Positions 1-12,812 of a stretch of 64,000 nt of DNA are shown here, piece by piece (positions within the stretch are counted from its first letter, which is position 1; every line of letters starts with the position of its first letter). The notes beneath the pieces were generated by a model. It did no database searches, was not told the DNA's origin, and saw only the letters and a list, made by a program, of their open reading frames with translations. The position numbers and the translations under genes were made by a program. The stretch is from positions 7,848,001 to 7,912,000 of the forward strand of contig NC_084774.1 in the NCBI RefSeq assembly GCF_028858725.1, read 5' to 3'. The DNA comes from Colius striatus (lineage: Eukaryota > Chordata > Aves > Coliiformes > Coliidae).

Positions 1-1203
1 AATGTTGCTGTGCTGCATTTGTAGTTAGTGTTCAGATTGCACTTCTCCTCCCCCACACAAAGAGAACACGCTACTTCTTGAATGACAACAAAGCACAATT
101 GGAACTCATCCCTTCATTCTCATTTTAATCTTGGAAGTAAGGAAGGTTAGTTTGGGAAGTTACAGAAGATGTGAAGGCTTAGTCTGCCTAGACATTGTGG
201 CAGGTTTATTCTCTTGCAAGAGCTTTGAAAGCAGTTAATGCAAATAACTAATAAATGTTGATTACCTAAAGATTCTCAGAGAGCAGATAGGACCTAGGTT
301 TGTTTTGTTCCTTTCCTTAAAAGACTGTCAGGGTGAAACATCTTCAGTCCTTTCTATTTGTTCTTACCCTGCTCCAGTATGTTATTTCATCCTCAGTCAG
401 CTCTTACAGAAGGTTTTACTTCTTCACAGTAGAATGATATGAGTCCCTGCCCATTCTGGGCAACTTCACTTTTTGTGGTTGAGGACAAGACTCTTGTTTC
501 TTCATCTCTTACTTCTTTGTTTTTCACTCCATGGTGTGTTTCATGGAGTAACTCGGAAGCCAACCAGTTTTCAAATTCATGATCTGTTGCATCAGTTTGC
601 ATCATGTTAACAGTGGTGTTTTGAATGCACCACGTTGCCTTCGTAAGGAACTCATGCCTCAGGCTCCTTGAATCCTGTCTCCTCCATGATGGAGGCTGTA
701 CCACTTAATGCTGCAGCAGTCCCTTGGAAGGCAGTTGCATGTGTCACTTGAGAACCCTTGGACTACTTTCAACAAGGGTAGCGACATGCTCCCTTGAACA
801 GGACTGGCTGTGAACTTAAGACTGTGCTGGCCATCAGCTTCCTTTCTCGGAGGTTTTCAGGCTCTGCTTTTTCTCCTAGAGTCCATGAGTTGCGTTCTGC
901 TTGCTCATAGACTGCAGAAGAAAGAGATTCTCTTGTGGAATGAAGAGTCTGGATGTAGGCCTAAACATAAAAAGCTAAAACCTCCCCCAGCTGTCTGCCC
1001 TGCTTTGAAGTCAAATAAATTTTAATTATATTGTACTATCTAAACTTAATAAAAAATTGTCAAAGTGACAATGTCTCTCTGCTGAATGGATTTTCTGGCA
1101 CCATCTGGATGTTGTTGAGCTTAAGTTGCTTTCATTTGAATTGTGCTGATGATCTTTTTTTTGTTCCATAGCATTGAACAGATGGGTTGATTATTCTTTA
1201 CAG
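1..1203 (+). other. NCOA5: NCOA5 upstream intron (non-coding)
   Basis: This AT-rich stretch precedes the first coding exon of NCOA5 and ends in a good acceptor (TTCTTTACAG, ending at 1203). No open frame here resembles a known protein. It is best read as the 3' part of the intron that follows a non-coding first exon lying outside the window. A second possible acceptor ends at 1171, which would only lengthen the 5'UTR. An AATAAA at 1014-1019 is probably fortuitous. Confidence 0.6.
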
Positions 1204-1232
1204 ATATTAAGAAAGCAGTGGAAAGAAGAAAT

Positions 1233-4200
1233 ATGAGTAAGGCTTCATCAAGGTCCAGTCCGGCACGCAGGTAAAGTACCTGGAAGCAGTGAGTTGTGCT
1301 AGGAAGGCTGGGCTTCTGGGGCAGCAGCCCAGTGGCCTGTGCTAAATGTCTGTGTCTCTTCCCCACCGCCACCTCCCTAGCCAAACGGAGATGCTCAAGC
1401 GAGACAGCTGGGACGTGGCTGCTCCACTTCTCAGAGCCCTTCTGGCGCTGACACCTCAGGAGGCACGAGGAAAACCTTGTGTCTGCTGCTGTTACTACAG
1501 CTAAGCGTTATGTTTTGCAGCACAGGTTGTAAGAGACTTGTGAGCAAGAATATACTTGATGTTTGCTCCTACGCGAAGTGTCAGAGAAGCTGAAGTGTAT
1601 CTGGAGAATGCCAAGAAGCTGTAGCATTCTCAGTACTGTGCTGCAGAGGACGTTGGGATCTTGCCTCTTCTGATGTCAAAAGCTTCCAGTGCTGAAATGA
1701 GACTGGAAAGGAGCACATCATTAAAGCACAAGAGGAAGCAAACGTCTCTATTGCGCTCTCCCACCTACATCTGGCCTTGTGCTGTCTGTACTTGGAGCCG
1801 GACCCCTTCTGTGCAGTCAGTGGTGTGTCCCTGACAACTGCTCCTGGATTCCCCCTCCTTAGCTGGCACAGTGCGTGCATTCCCCACACATCTTGTGTAT
1901 GAAGCTCTGGGCAAGTGGAGAATCACAGGCTGTCCTGTCACAGAAAGACAACTTGAGTTTCCTTTCCATGGTGTTACTAGGGAGTACATGAAGATGTGCT
2001 GTGTTTATAGTTTGGTATAAGGCCTGCATATTCTGTGCCTACACTTAAAGTTGCTTGTTGGAGTTGGAGTAATCAAGCTCATGTGTCTGGTGTGCTCTAC
2101 TAATTTAACCTGCTAAATTTCCAAAATGGAAGAGAAAGTGAAATTAGCAAGACATCTACCACCAAAAACACAGAATGAGTAGCTGCAGTTCAAGTCTTTT
2201 GTACGTGCTGCACTTACCTGCACAGGGCCAAATGCACTTGCAGAGACCAGCACGTGGGCATCGGCCCAGGAAATGCATTGGGCACACAGGTGGGGGTTCC
2301 TGTTGCAGATGTACTCAGTGCTGGCATGAGGACCCCAGGAAATGCAAGGACCCCTGCAAGGATGTGAGCAGCACACCCATCTTTGGCCTCTGCAGGTGCG
2401 TAATGCTGAAGGCAGCAAGCAGCTCTGTGGGTCTGAGAGGCAGATGTGCCACAGGTGTTGGTCCTCAGACCACGCTGCAGAGGGACAAGCAGCAGGCACT
2501 GATGCCATGGGCATCGGGACCTGTGTCATCCTGTACGCAGGCAAGAGCAGATGCCTGATTCACTGACCCCAAGCAGCACTAGACATGTGTGAGCAGTTGT
2601 GCTGTGGATTGGACTGTGGCCCCAGCTGCCGAAGGCTTTGTTGTGCCACTGTGAGAGGCACTGGATCCCAGAGGCACCGCAGACACCACCACAGCCGTCC
2701 CGTGGTGCGAGCACCAGGTCCCCAGCAGCACCATGGGCATGGCTGGCTGTGAGGGCATGAGCACAGCTGCAAAGGATGGACTCTGGGCCATGCTGCAGGC
2801 GTGTGCAGGGCAGCTGCTGATACAACCCCACAGGCAGCAGCACCGTGTCCCCAGCAGCCATGGGCAGCAGGGCCGGTGCTGCAGGAGCCAGACAGAGGTG
2901 TGGAAGCAGGTGGCTGCTGTGCCTTCGTGCCACTGCCTCTGCAAGTGGCCAGGCAGCGACGCCACAGTGACAGAGGGGACTCGCGCCACGTCTCTGCTTC
3001 TCTTGCAGTTGTGTGTTGTTCATTCTGGTCTCTGCAGATAACAAATGTGGCCTGTTCTGGTCACCCCCACTCCAGCTGGAATAAATGTTATGTGCCAAAC
3101 AATTACACTGCATCTGGCTGTTTTGCTATATGGTCTTACAGCTACAGAAAAGAACAGTCACTCAGTATCCACTGGAAAAATCTGGAGTTTCCTCTGAGCT
3201 TCTGCCATCATTCATTGTAGGCTGGGGGGAAGGGGACAGTGACATGTATCTTGTGAGAGGTGGTTCCAATACAGATTACAAATGGAACGTGGAGCAATGT
3301 GTCCAAGAGACTGAGGGAGTTGTGTTCAAATACAGAGGAGGCTATATGTGCTTTTAGTGGCAACTCTGTAGTTTGTCCCAAGATTTGTTTTGTATCTGAT
3401 GCAAAAATAGTGACAACGCTGCTCTGTCTCCCTCAGCACACTGGGGTGTCTGAGCTCCAGAGACCCTGTGCAGGCTCTGCACGTCTGTCTTGTTACTGTC
3501 TGATCTCCCTGACACTGAACCAGGGCACATCTGACCCGCTTCTCCCGCTGCTCCCTCCGGGTGACTACTACACAAATGCACTGCAGTGGAGGCAGACTTA
3601 TGTCCTGCTCATTTTTCATGGACTAGCTGAGGCTGGCAGAGGACTCTCAACATCTGTCAAATTTGGGGAATAAAAGCATTCAAAAAGCTGGGCTTTTTTT
3701 CATTTTTCTGATGGTTGTCAGTGTCTCGGAGGAAGAACATTCCAAAATGTGAGGCTCAGTAGTTTCTCTGCAAGACTTTTTTAATGTTTGGCTTAGGCTG
3801 CAGTAAAGTTATCAATTTTTTTCCTGGAAAGCAAAAAAGACCTGGAAAAAGCCCTACAGTTTTGGGAAAAGGTGAAGACTGGAACATTATTCTTCCTCTT
3901 CTCTGAAGACAGTGTAGTACAAAGTCTGAATAAGGTGGATCGTTTGGATATGACAGAGGAACCTGATGCTGCTGAGACTGTGGTGGTGGTTGGGTTCAGT
4001 ACCATCTTTACATGAGGCATCGTCAACGTGAGACTGGCTTTACAGAAACTCTCCCTTCACATCCAAGACGTGGTGATAGCTGTCACTGCTTTCTGCCAGC
4101 AGCACAAACCCAGCCACGCCACGGAACCTATGGTATCTTTGGTCACAGCAAGCTCCTTTTTCATCATGTGCCATTAGCAAAGTATTTTTGGTGTTCTGCT

Positions 4201-7200
4201 GTCATTGACTACTGAATGTAGCAGATCCCTTGAGTGTTCCTGGCTGTTGCACACTTGTGGCTCTTAGGCTACAGCACCTTGAATTCTCTCACAGAATTTG
4301 CAAAACTCTGATATATGCTCTGTGTCTGACATTGGAGGCTGGAGGCCTTGAAATGGTGGTTTTGGAGGTGCCTGTTCACTTCCTCAGCAGGTGCTCTACA
4401 CTTTTAGGAGTGCTGCATCGAGGGGCTTTCTGAGTCTCATTGGGTTATGACAAATGTTAAGAAGCTTCTCCAGACTGCTTCAACAAGTGTGGTTTTTGGG
4501 GCAATTCTTACTGTTGTGGGCTAGGAGGGAGGATTCAACTGCTGAGCGAAGGGTCGCTTTGGCACCTCAGGTAAGAGATGTAGGGGTAATGGTCCTGGGG
4601 TTGTTATCAGTCTAATGGGGCGTCCTCGTGTTTTCCTCAGAGAGCCGTATGCCTACGGAGATGGCCGGGACGCCAGGCGTGACCGCTCCCCTCTCCGCGG
4701 GAGCCCCCGGAGAGACCCCAGGGATGGCAGAAACGGGCGAGAGTCCAGAGACGCTCGGGACATTCGAGCCAGAGACATGCGTGATGCCAGAGACCACAGG
4801 GACCCGCGGGACATGCGAGACCCACGGGATATGCGGGATCCCAGGGACTTGCGGGACCCTCGTGACATCAGAGATCTTCGTGACCCGCGGGAGCCGCTCT
4901 ACGATCGGTACAGGGACCCGCGGGACATGAGGGATCCGCGAGATGTGAGGGATCCACGGGATATGAGAGACCCTCGGGACCCTTTGTACAGGTACCTCTC
5001 TGGGATCGTGTTTGCCAACGTGCTTGGTGGTGCTCCTGCCGCGGGGGCTGCGCTGGTTTGGGTGGCACTGAGCGTGCAGGGCAGGGAGGCTGCTGTGGCT
5101 GAGGCCAGTGAGGTGCCTGCCACGCACCTATTCAAGAAGTGAAACTTGAAGAAGGTCTGTGTGTGATGCGCTGGCCAAAGTTACTGCCTGAGGTGGTGCT
5201 GGCACATGGAAACCTTTTCTGCTTCTGTACCTGTTGCAGACGAGACGAAGCCTACGACCGGTACCTTCGCCTGGAGGACTACTATCGGCGCAAGGACGAC
5301 TCCTACTATGACCGGTACAAGGAACACTTTGACAGAGCCCCAGGGGGTTCAGAAGGTGAGTCCCCGCAATGCTTCGATGGGCAGACTCACATCCTCTCTT
5401 TGGGAGGCCTGCAGTGCCGAGGTGCTGCATGCTGTGGTGCCCTGAGCACGTCCAAAGGACACTGTCCTGTCCCTGTGGTTTGCTTCCAGAGCGGCTGAAG
5501 CGCGAGGAGCGGCGCCGGGAGGAGCTGTACCGGCAGTACTACGAGGAGATCAAGAGACGCTTTGATGCAGAGAGACCTGTGGATTGTTCTGTCATAGTGG
5601 TGAATAAACAGACCAAGTAAGAAAATAGTTATGACCAGTTTTCACAGAATCACGGACTGGGAGGGATTGGAAGGGATCTCTAGGGGTCATCTAGTCCAGC
5701 CTCCCTGCTAAAGCAGGTTAACCTAGATTTTATCATTGCATGGTAGGAGAAAATGGAATTAAACTTAGTCCTGCCTCGAGGCTGTTTGTCTTACAGGTTG
5801 CTCTTGAGGCATGTGGCTTTAGAGCCCTCAGAAAGCTACAGCTTCTGTTGCTGTTCTGGGAATATGTGTTCATAAGATGGGGAAATGTTGTGTCTTGTAC
5901 TTTTATTTGCATCTCGTCACCTATTACTAAACCTTCTGATAATTTTCTACCTCCTCTTCATATCAGCATACTGTTGCAACAGGTGGGCTGTACTTGTTAT
6001 TCATGGGTTGAACCATATGGAATTGATATGTGCCAGCCAGCAGGTAGGGCAGCATACGGAGCAGTTGTGGGGAGGAGCTGCTGAGGTTATTTCTTTTGGA
6101 GCTCCTGTCAGATGGGTTACTAGGCCAGATACCAGTCATTGCCCTTAATCCAACATGCAAGAAATGTAAAACCAGTCACAAATTATATCAGAAGCATGTG
6201 TGAGGGATCTCATGTGGCAGTCTGAATGCTTGCGGAGGTAACGAGGCAGTCACTGTGTTGGGAACGGGGTACACTTATACCTGGTGCAGTGGTGGCACCA
6301 GTCTGGTGTCTGTATCTTTGCAAATAAATATGTTGAAGTATAGCAAATACGTAAATAAGTCATAGATCTGGCTTGCAGTCTGAGGAAAATACTTGTCAAG
6401 GGCAAGCTTAAAGCTCTGTCTCCTTAGCCTTGAGGGGAAAAAAAGGTAAGACTTGCTTTTAGTCAACTTTATCTGTGAGGCAGAAGGAGAGTGCTGGCAC
6501 TTGCCTGATCTGGTGGTAGAAGAGTGGGAAAACAGAACAAAGGAAGCAGTGAAACTAGAAATATTCCTCTGTGGTTTGCTTTTAATGGAGCTGGTTACCT
6601 ATTGGAACAGATCTTGAAAGGAAACTTTAGATTCTGTATCCCTCGATGACTAAAAGTCTCTGGAAAATATTCCAATTGACCACAAGTTACTGCAGTTGAG
6701 GGGGAGAACTTTTGTGTGCAGGAGGATCAGCTTAATATCCTAAGGGTCCTTTTGACCTGTAACAGCTACAAACTTTAGAAGCTGGAGCATGTTTGTAACT
6801 CTTGGTTATTGAAGCATTGATGTCACCTACTGTAGACCTGCTGAATGACACTTCCTGTGTGACCCAGACGCGTGGTCGGTGTGACTTATTGATCCTTAAA
6901 AAGACAATTTCAGTCACCATTACAATGTTAGCATCCAAAGACAACAAACTGAACCTCTTTCAGAAGGTGTGGCTGCTCACAGACCAAACTCTTCAGAATG
7001 CAGATGCAGTCAGTGTTGCAGTTTGGCTTCTGAGTATAGTGAGCTTCAAAAAAGACTCAAAAACTTCAGGCTCAGCTGCATGAGCTGCGGATTGTGCATG
7101 GAGTGGGAAGTCTGCAGGGCAGCAGGTACAGGTGCTGTGTTAATTCAGTGTTAGAGAAGAAGGAAAGAGGGAGGCACTAAGGAATGAGGAGCATCCAAAT

Positions 7201-10200
7201 AGTGAAGATACTGAGCATAGCACAAGAGATTGGCTGCTGCAGGTCAGCCCCCGTGCCAAGGGTGCACCCTTAGATCTCTGCAGGCATGCATTGCCTCACT
7301 TAGTGACTTCAGTTTGAACACATTTCTATGTAAACAAACTTACCATGGTGTAAATTCCTTCGCAAGCACTCAGCTAAGCCAAGGCTCGGTCTATAATTCA
7401 GGGGGACTGAAACGACTGATTCAGGTCAAAATAAGGGCTTTTGTGTCATTGTAATGAGATTGCTTTAATGCTGCATGTTAAACGTTACAGGGTTTGGCAA
7501 GCACTCAGAAAAGCGAACCTAAAGTGACAGGGAGGGTGAATGTGCCAGGGTTTCTGTTTCTATATGTGACTGACTTGTTAAACTCTGCTGGCTTTGCTTT
7601 GTGGTAGGGAGTATGCGGAGTCAGTGGGGCGGAAGGTGCGGGATCTGGGCATGGTAGTGGACCTGATCTTCCTCAACACAGAGATGTCACTGACGCAAGC
7701 CCTGGACGATGTGAGCAGAGGAGGGTCTCCTTTTGCCATTGTCATCACCCAGCAGCATCAAGTTCACCACTCTTGCACTGTTAACATCATGTTTGGCACC
7801 CCACAAGGTACTGAGGTCTCAAGCTGTGTAGCTGTATGATCGCTCTGAACTGCTTAAAGTGCTGCTTTAGAACTTTCCCAGGACAAAAGCTCATCCTCAC
7901 TGTGACATAAGTAATTATTAATGACTTGACACCGTGTCATAAATGTGAATATCACTATTTACAAGCTTCTGTAATGATTTGTCCTTTGTCAAAAGGACTG
8001 TCTAATTTCTGCCAAGAGGGAGTTTCAGCTACATTGTTAGCACGTAACATCACCAACCTTTGCACGTTAGGGCAAGGCCTGAACCACAGCTCTAAAAATG
8101 ACTGCATTGCCTTGGTGGATTTCTGAGTCCCAGTTTATCACTTGTTGCTCTCAGAGAGAGCATATCTGGAATGTGACAGATTAGAGGACAGGTTGTAAAA
8201 CCAGATGTGATTTAAGGAAAACTGAACAAAAATGCTGCTTTTGTCAAGGCAAAGATCTAATGGTGAAACTGGGAAGAGTTTTAAAAACAACTGTGCAGTG
8301 TTTCGATAGCTGTGCTCCTTCTCTTTAGTGCCATTTACACTTGTCACATCACGTTCCATCTCAGGGTGTGACTCAGTGGTTGTGAGCATGAGGGTGGGTG
8401 TTGGTATTAAAAAAAGGTCTTGTCAGAACATGGTCTTGGAAAGCAGCCTTTTGCTTTGATCGTGGTCCTCTTCACATACCCTGTTTAGACAGGTGACTTG
8501 TTTGACTGCAGCTGAGCTTTTAAAGGTTATTTCTCTCATTGTGTTCTCAAGTAAAGTTTTGTGAGGTCCATCGGGAGAATGAACATCTGAATGCACAATC
8601 CCTGGTTTTTGGGTGCTCACAGACTGCAGAAGCCAGGTTTCCTGATGTCAGATGCAGATGTGATAGGAGAGTTCCCTCATCTCCTGCAGAAACACAGCTC
8701 ACACACCCTTTCACCGGGCTTTCCACTGCCCGTGGTTTTAACTCTTAACTCCTTTAGTTTAACATCCATCCTTCCAGCAAAGCTTCTCTTCCTGTTTACT
8801 GGATCTCATGGTGTGTCAGATCTGATAAGAACCCCAGTCAATAACTCACCCACAGCTCTTCCTGGACATTAAACATGCTCACGAGATCCACGTGCAGCCA
8901 CCTTTCCCTTCACATTAGTTTGAGGGAACTCTTCCTCAACCTGTGCCAAGTGTTATCTTACAGTGAACCCCAGTCTCCTGCTGTGAGGAAAGGGGTGGCA
9001 GAATTTGATGTTCTGTGGGTGCAAAAAGTGCCCAGAGCTTTGGGCACTTTTGGGAGGGCAAAGGCAAAGAGTATTCCCGTTGCTGCCCTCCTCTGGGAAG
9101 CTTTAGCAGCTTTCAGAGGGTGAGTTTAGGATCTGGCCAACAGTTCAGCAGCATTGTAGCTCAAACTGTCTCGGAGTGCAGTGAATTTATGTGAGAGGTA
9201 GAGGGAGCTGCTTTCCCTTTTAACTGGGTGAGAGGCAAGACAGACATTTCTTGGGCTGACAGATCATCTTCTCAGAGCCTTCGCCTGTGGAAGAGAAGGA
9301 TGGTCTTGCTGAGTGGCATCCCTGAGCCTTCTGTGTGCTCAGGAAACTGCACGGTTGCTGCGTGCCTGGGGAGCTCCCCACGCCTGCCCTCCAGTCCCAA
9401 AGCGGTGCCTGCCTGCTGAATGAGACGTGCTGATGTGTGTGAGACCAGGCACCTCCTGCCAGCCTTGCTTTGCTTTGCTTAGAATGATTCTTGCCCTTGT
9501 GCAGAGCACCGGAACATGCCCCAGGACGATGCCATGATGCTGGTGGCGCGGAATTACGAGCGCTACAAGACTGAGTCTCGGGAGAAGGAGCGTGAGGAGA
9601 TCGCCCGGCAGGCGGCCAAGATGGCAGATGAGGCCGTTCTGCAGGAGCGGGAGCGCCCACCCCCCATGGAGGAGGGGGTCAGGGGAGGGCACCCCCCGGG
9701 CATTCAGACGCTGCTGAACCTGCTGGCAGACAATCGCTATCTCACTGCCGAGGAGACCGATAAAGTCATCAACTACTTGAGGGAGCGGAAGGAACGGTTA
9801 CTGAGGGGAAGCACCGACTCTCTGCAGGGTAAGTGTCAGCCACGGCCATTAGTCGTGTGGTTTGTGGGCCCTCAGGGCTGGGACAGGACAACAGTCCTGT
9901 GACTGCAGAGGAGACCTCACACAGCGCCATTTCTGTGAGACAGACGTGTCCTTAGCAGTCCTGAGGCAACCCAGATCATCCCTGGCAAAGAGCTGTTACA
10001 CAGCACCCTCTCAGGGAAATCACAGCACTGCTGTAACTGGTTTGGTTCTGCTGAGCGCTGTGGGTTCCCCAGAGCCATGCAGCTCTCCAGAGGGTGGGTG
10101 TTCATTGGTGCTTGTGTCTCTGGCAGCCGTTTCACTGTTTTTCTTGGGTGCCCCTTCAAGGGCATTTGCGGAGCTTTAACCCTCTTTCCTTCCTTTCCCA

Positions 10201-10851
10201 GCATCCATGTCCAGACAGCCTTTGGGGGCACCTTCAGGATCATCCCTGGGTAGTCAGTCCAGCCTTCCAAGCTCTCAGGCTCATCAGGGTTCCCAGCCTC
10301 TGGTCTCTGCTCCTTCTGTCCCAGTGTCCTCTTCTAATCCTCAACAGGAGCTTCAAGCAAAAATCCTCAGTCTCTTCAACAGCGGGGCAGCAGCGGCTGT
10401 GGTGGCAAACAGCAGCTCTGCAGCCCCAGCAGGCACCTCGGGCAGCACTCCTGGCCAGAACTTTGCCAACATGGCCAGTGGGCAGGCCCGACCAGCACAG
10501 ATGAGCGCTGGAAATCTGAACCAGGCTCAGCAGAGATTGCAGACTCCAAGCACGCAGCTTCCTGCTCTCCAAGGCCCGTCCAGAAATGTGGGTCCAAGAC
10601 CTGGAGCTCCTCCACAGGCTCAGTCCCTGTATGGTCAGCACCAGAACCGCCTCCCTGCGCCTGGCAATGTCCCTGCTCAAAGGCCAGTATCTTCTGGTAT
10701 CAACTTTGACAACCCTAGTGTACAGAAAGCCTTGGACACCCTTATCCAGAGTGGTCCTGCACTCTCCCACCTGGTGAGCCAAACGGTGGCCCAGGGGCGA
10801 GCGGGGTCCTCAGCCCAGCAGCCTCTGGGTTCCTACCAGCGGCACTATTAG
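1233..10851 (+). CDS. NCOA5: NCOA5, nuclear receptor coactivator 5
   Basis: Nuclear coregulator of oestrogen receptor and other nuclear receptors. Coding exons read as 1233-1270, 4641-4991, 5240-5355, 5490-5616, 7608-7807, 9505-9828 and 10202-10851, all with GT-AG borders and matching phase: 1806 nt, 601 aa (human 579). The start is MSKASSRSSPARR, spliced to EPYAYGD. Order along the protein: an Arg/Asp-rich region (about 15-130) with many DPRDMR-type repeats; ERLKREERRREELYRQYYEE; a domain related to the anticodon-binding fold of class II tRNA synthetases (about 190-280, with VGRKVRDLGMVVDLIF); an LxxLL receptor-interaction motif, LLNLL, at about 347-351; and a Ser/Pro/Gln-rich tail ending GSYQRHY. 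The start was chosen because it joins in frame to the conserved second exon. Domain roles are known for the family; exon borders are read from the sequence. Confidence 0.95.
1271..4640 (+). other. NCOA5 intron after the first coding exon
   Basis: This 3.4-kb intron runs from donor GTAAAG to acceptor TTTTCCTCAG. It is mostly AT-rich, with a compositionally distinct stretch at about 2200-3000 rich in GCAG and CATGGGC words. Open frames there exist in several phases and on both strands without protein similarity. No gene is supported. Confidence 0.7.
5640..5716 (-). repeat. CR1 LINE 3'-end fragment
   Basis: The + strand reads TCACAGAATCACGGACTGG, then GGATTGGAAGGGATCT and TCATCTAGTCCAGCC. This is the reverse complement of the well-known 3' end of avian CR1 elements. 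The copy is short, diverged and 5'-truncated, in the fourth coding intron of NCOA5 about 25 bp after the donor. Confidence 0.85.
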
Positions 10852-12065
10852 CGTGGAGCTGCCGGCCCTTTTCCCCTCCCTCCGCCATTCCGCACTTAGA
10901 GCTGTTTAAAGAGTCTCCTGGACCTGGGGCAGAGCCCTGGGCCTGCATGTCCCCTCGCTGCGGCGAGAGGTGCCCGGTGGCGCTGCCCCTGCTCTGCTCA
11001 GCCCGGTCACGGCGCTGGGGCCGTTTCCTCAGCCGCACGACGTGCTGCGGGCTGCTGGGATAATGGTCTGTTTTGTCCAGTCCCAGAAGCTGCTGCAATG
11101 ACAGTTCTGCGTTTCCTCACTCCCAGTAGCTGGTGCATCTTCACACTGTGGTGCAGCCAGTGCCACTGACTGGCCCTGGTGTAGTATTGGGTCGTGGCTT
11201 TGAGGAAGCAGGGGACTGAGCAGAGCAGTGCGCTGACTGGGCCTCCTCAGAGACCCACCTGGTGGGAACAGGCACTACTTTTCTTTGAATTCCTTTTTAA
11301 TTTCTTTTTCTAATGGCATATAAGGCACTTGGGGAGTACAGTGCTAGCATCTGGAGACACGAAGCACGAGCCTGGCAGTGCCCGCAGCCATGCTGTTGTT
11401 CTGGGCAGAGCAGCTCCCGCTGCCATGGGAGCTTTGGGCTGGGTGCTGTGGCAGATCTGAAACACGAGAGCTTCCAGGCAAGACAGAGATTCAAAGTGGT
11501 TTGTCAGTTTTCCTACACCAAGTAGTCAGCATTAAGATCAGCCAGTTAAATTTGGCACATAAATTTCATTTTCTTACAATTGAGATTTGGGGTAGTTGGT
11601 TGCTGCAGCCCAAGAGCACAGATGCAGCCAGGCTGAGGTGCTGCTGGCCCTCCTTTGGCAGTGCCTGCAGTCAGGTTACAGCCAGTGAAGGTCTGTCAGT
11701 GAAACTCGTCTCACTCTGGGTGGGTGTTTGTTCACCCAAGGTGCAGGGGCAAGGCCAAAATGCAATACCCTCATTTTATACATTTTTTCAACACTTTGGT
11801 AGCTGCAGCAGGCAGCTGAGTGGGAGGCTGGGCAGTGATTCTTCACCATGTTTTTAACCAGTAATGTACTTTGATACCAGAACACAAAACATCTCAGCTC
11901 TATGGTCCTCCCAATCACAGCCTTCTTGGAGCCTGTCGGCTTCCTGCAGAGCCAAGGCAAGCTGAGGCAGTGCTGTTCCTGGAGCAGGGAATTGTCTTTG
12001 CCCCAGGTGGTTTGTGTTGTAGCATTTTTTCTCTCTGTGCTGTTAACAAGAGGACATTACTTTCT

Positions 12066-12071
12066 AATAAA
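12066..12071 (+). terminator. NCOA5: Proximal poly(A) signal candidate of NCOA5
   Basis: Canonical AATAAA about 1.2 kb after the NCOA5 stop. It could give a short 3'UTR isoform. Confidence 0.5.
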
Positions 12072-12120
12072 AAGGCAGGAAAAACGTTTTGTTGCATTTT
12101 TGACCCTCAACATCTTGAGT

Positions 12121-12187
12121 GCTGCTGGAACACGTCATTCCAGTGCAACTGCCCTGAGAGCTGCTGGAACACATCATTCCAGTGCAA
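12121..12187 (+). repeat. 28-bp direct tandem duplication
   Basis: Two 28-bp copies (12121-12148 and 12160-12187) differ at one base and repeat with a 39-bp period. Each holds a small inverted repeat, CTGGAA...TTCCAG. The position is in the distal NCOA5 3'UTR. Confidence 0.8.
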
Positions 12188-12796
12188 TTACCATGGCTCT
12201 CCCAGATGAGCTGTGTCAGAAGCTGCCCAGCGCCAGGTGCTGAGCAGGGAGAATACAACCCTCACCTTGACCTGCTGTGAAGATGTCGTGGTCTGAGTTC
12301 ATGGCCCTTTGGCTTCAAGGTGCCTCACAGCTGTGTCCCTGGCACAGTGGGTGTGGGTGTGTTGGGCAGGGGGACCTGCAGAGAGGGGGATGTGCTGGGC
12401 CAGCAGCACCTGGTGCTGCAGCTGCTGTTAACTGCAGGAAGCTGGGGCTGTACGTCCCTGTCCAGCCTCCTGGACCTGGTGCTACTGTTCCTACACAACC
12501 TGACACTGAGTGGAAGTGTGTCTGTGCCATCTTTCCTCCTCCAATCTCTTTTTGTTGGATCCCCTCTCTGCCCCTGCAGCCCAGCAGCAGGTGAAGCATC
12601 TTTGCTTGGGCCACCAGAAGCTTGTGTGAACTTAACATGGCAACTGTGGCCTGTGGGAGAGGCTGTTCCCCTCCTGATGCTGGGCTGCTGCTGCCATCTG
12701 CTGCTCCCTCTCTGGCCATGGTGGCAACCAAGTACAAAATAGCTGTGGAGACCCTGGAAGCAAGTGGAGACTCCCCGTGCAAGTAGTGAAGGGTGT

Positions 12797-12802
12797 AATA
12801 AA
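12797..12802 (+). terminator. NCOA5: Distal poly(A) signal of NCOA5
   Basis: Canonical AATAAA (context GTGTAATAAAATC) on the + strand. A GT-rich stretch (TTTTGTG) follows, suitable as a downstream element. It lies only five bases from the opposite-strand signal assigned to SLC12A5. Confidence 0.65.
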
Positions 12803-12806
12803 ATCA

Positions 12807-12812
12807 TTTATT
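12807..12812 (-). terminator. SLC12A5: Poly(A) signal candidate of SLC12A5
   Basis: TTTATT on the + strand is AATAAA on the - strand. I found no other canonical AATAAA on the - strand between this point and the SLC12A5 stop codon at 17161, so it is the best candidate 3' end for that gene. Non-canonical signals further upstream are not excluded. Confidence 0.55.

Noticed and set aside
1014-1019. AATAAA as the 3' end of an upstream gene
   Set aside because: No upstream coding sequence is visible, and the stretch fits an NCOA5 5' intron; one hexamer is not enough.
2175-3220. Overlapping open frames on both strands in NCOA5 intron 1
   Set aside because: Low-complexity GCAG-rich composition with open frames in many phases; no similarity or splice continuity.
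6802-7083. 93-codon + strand frame in the fourth NCOA5 coding intron
   Set aside because: No recognisable similarity, not flanked in phase, and not needed between the exons ending at 5616 and starting at 7608, which join exactly.
9024-9051. Pre-microRNA
   Set aside because: The stem is only 11 bp and the flanks do not extend pairing to the length a pre-miRNA needs.
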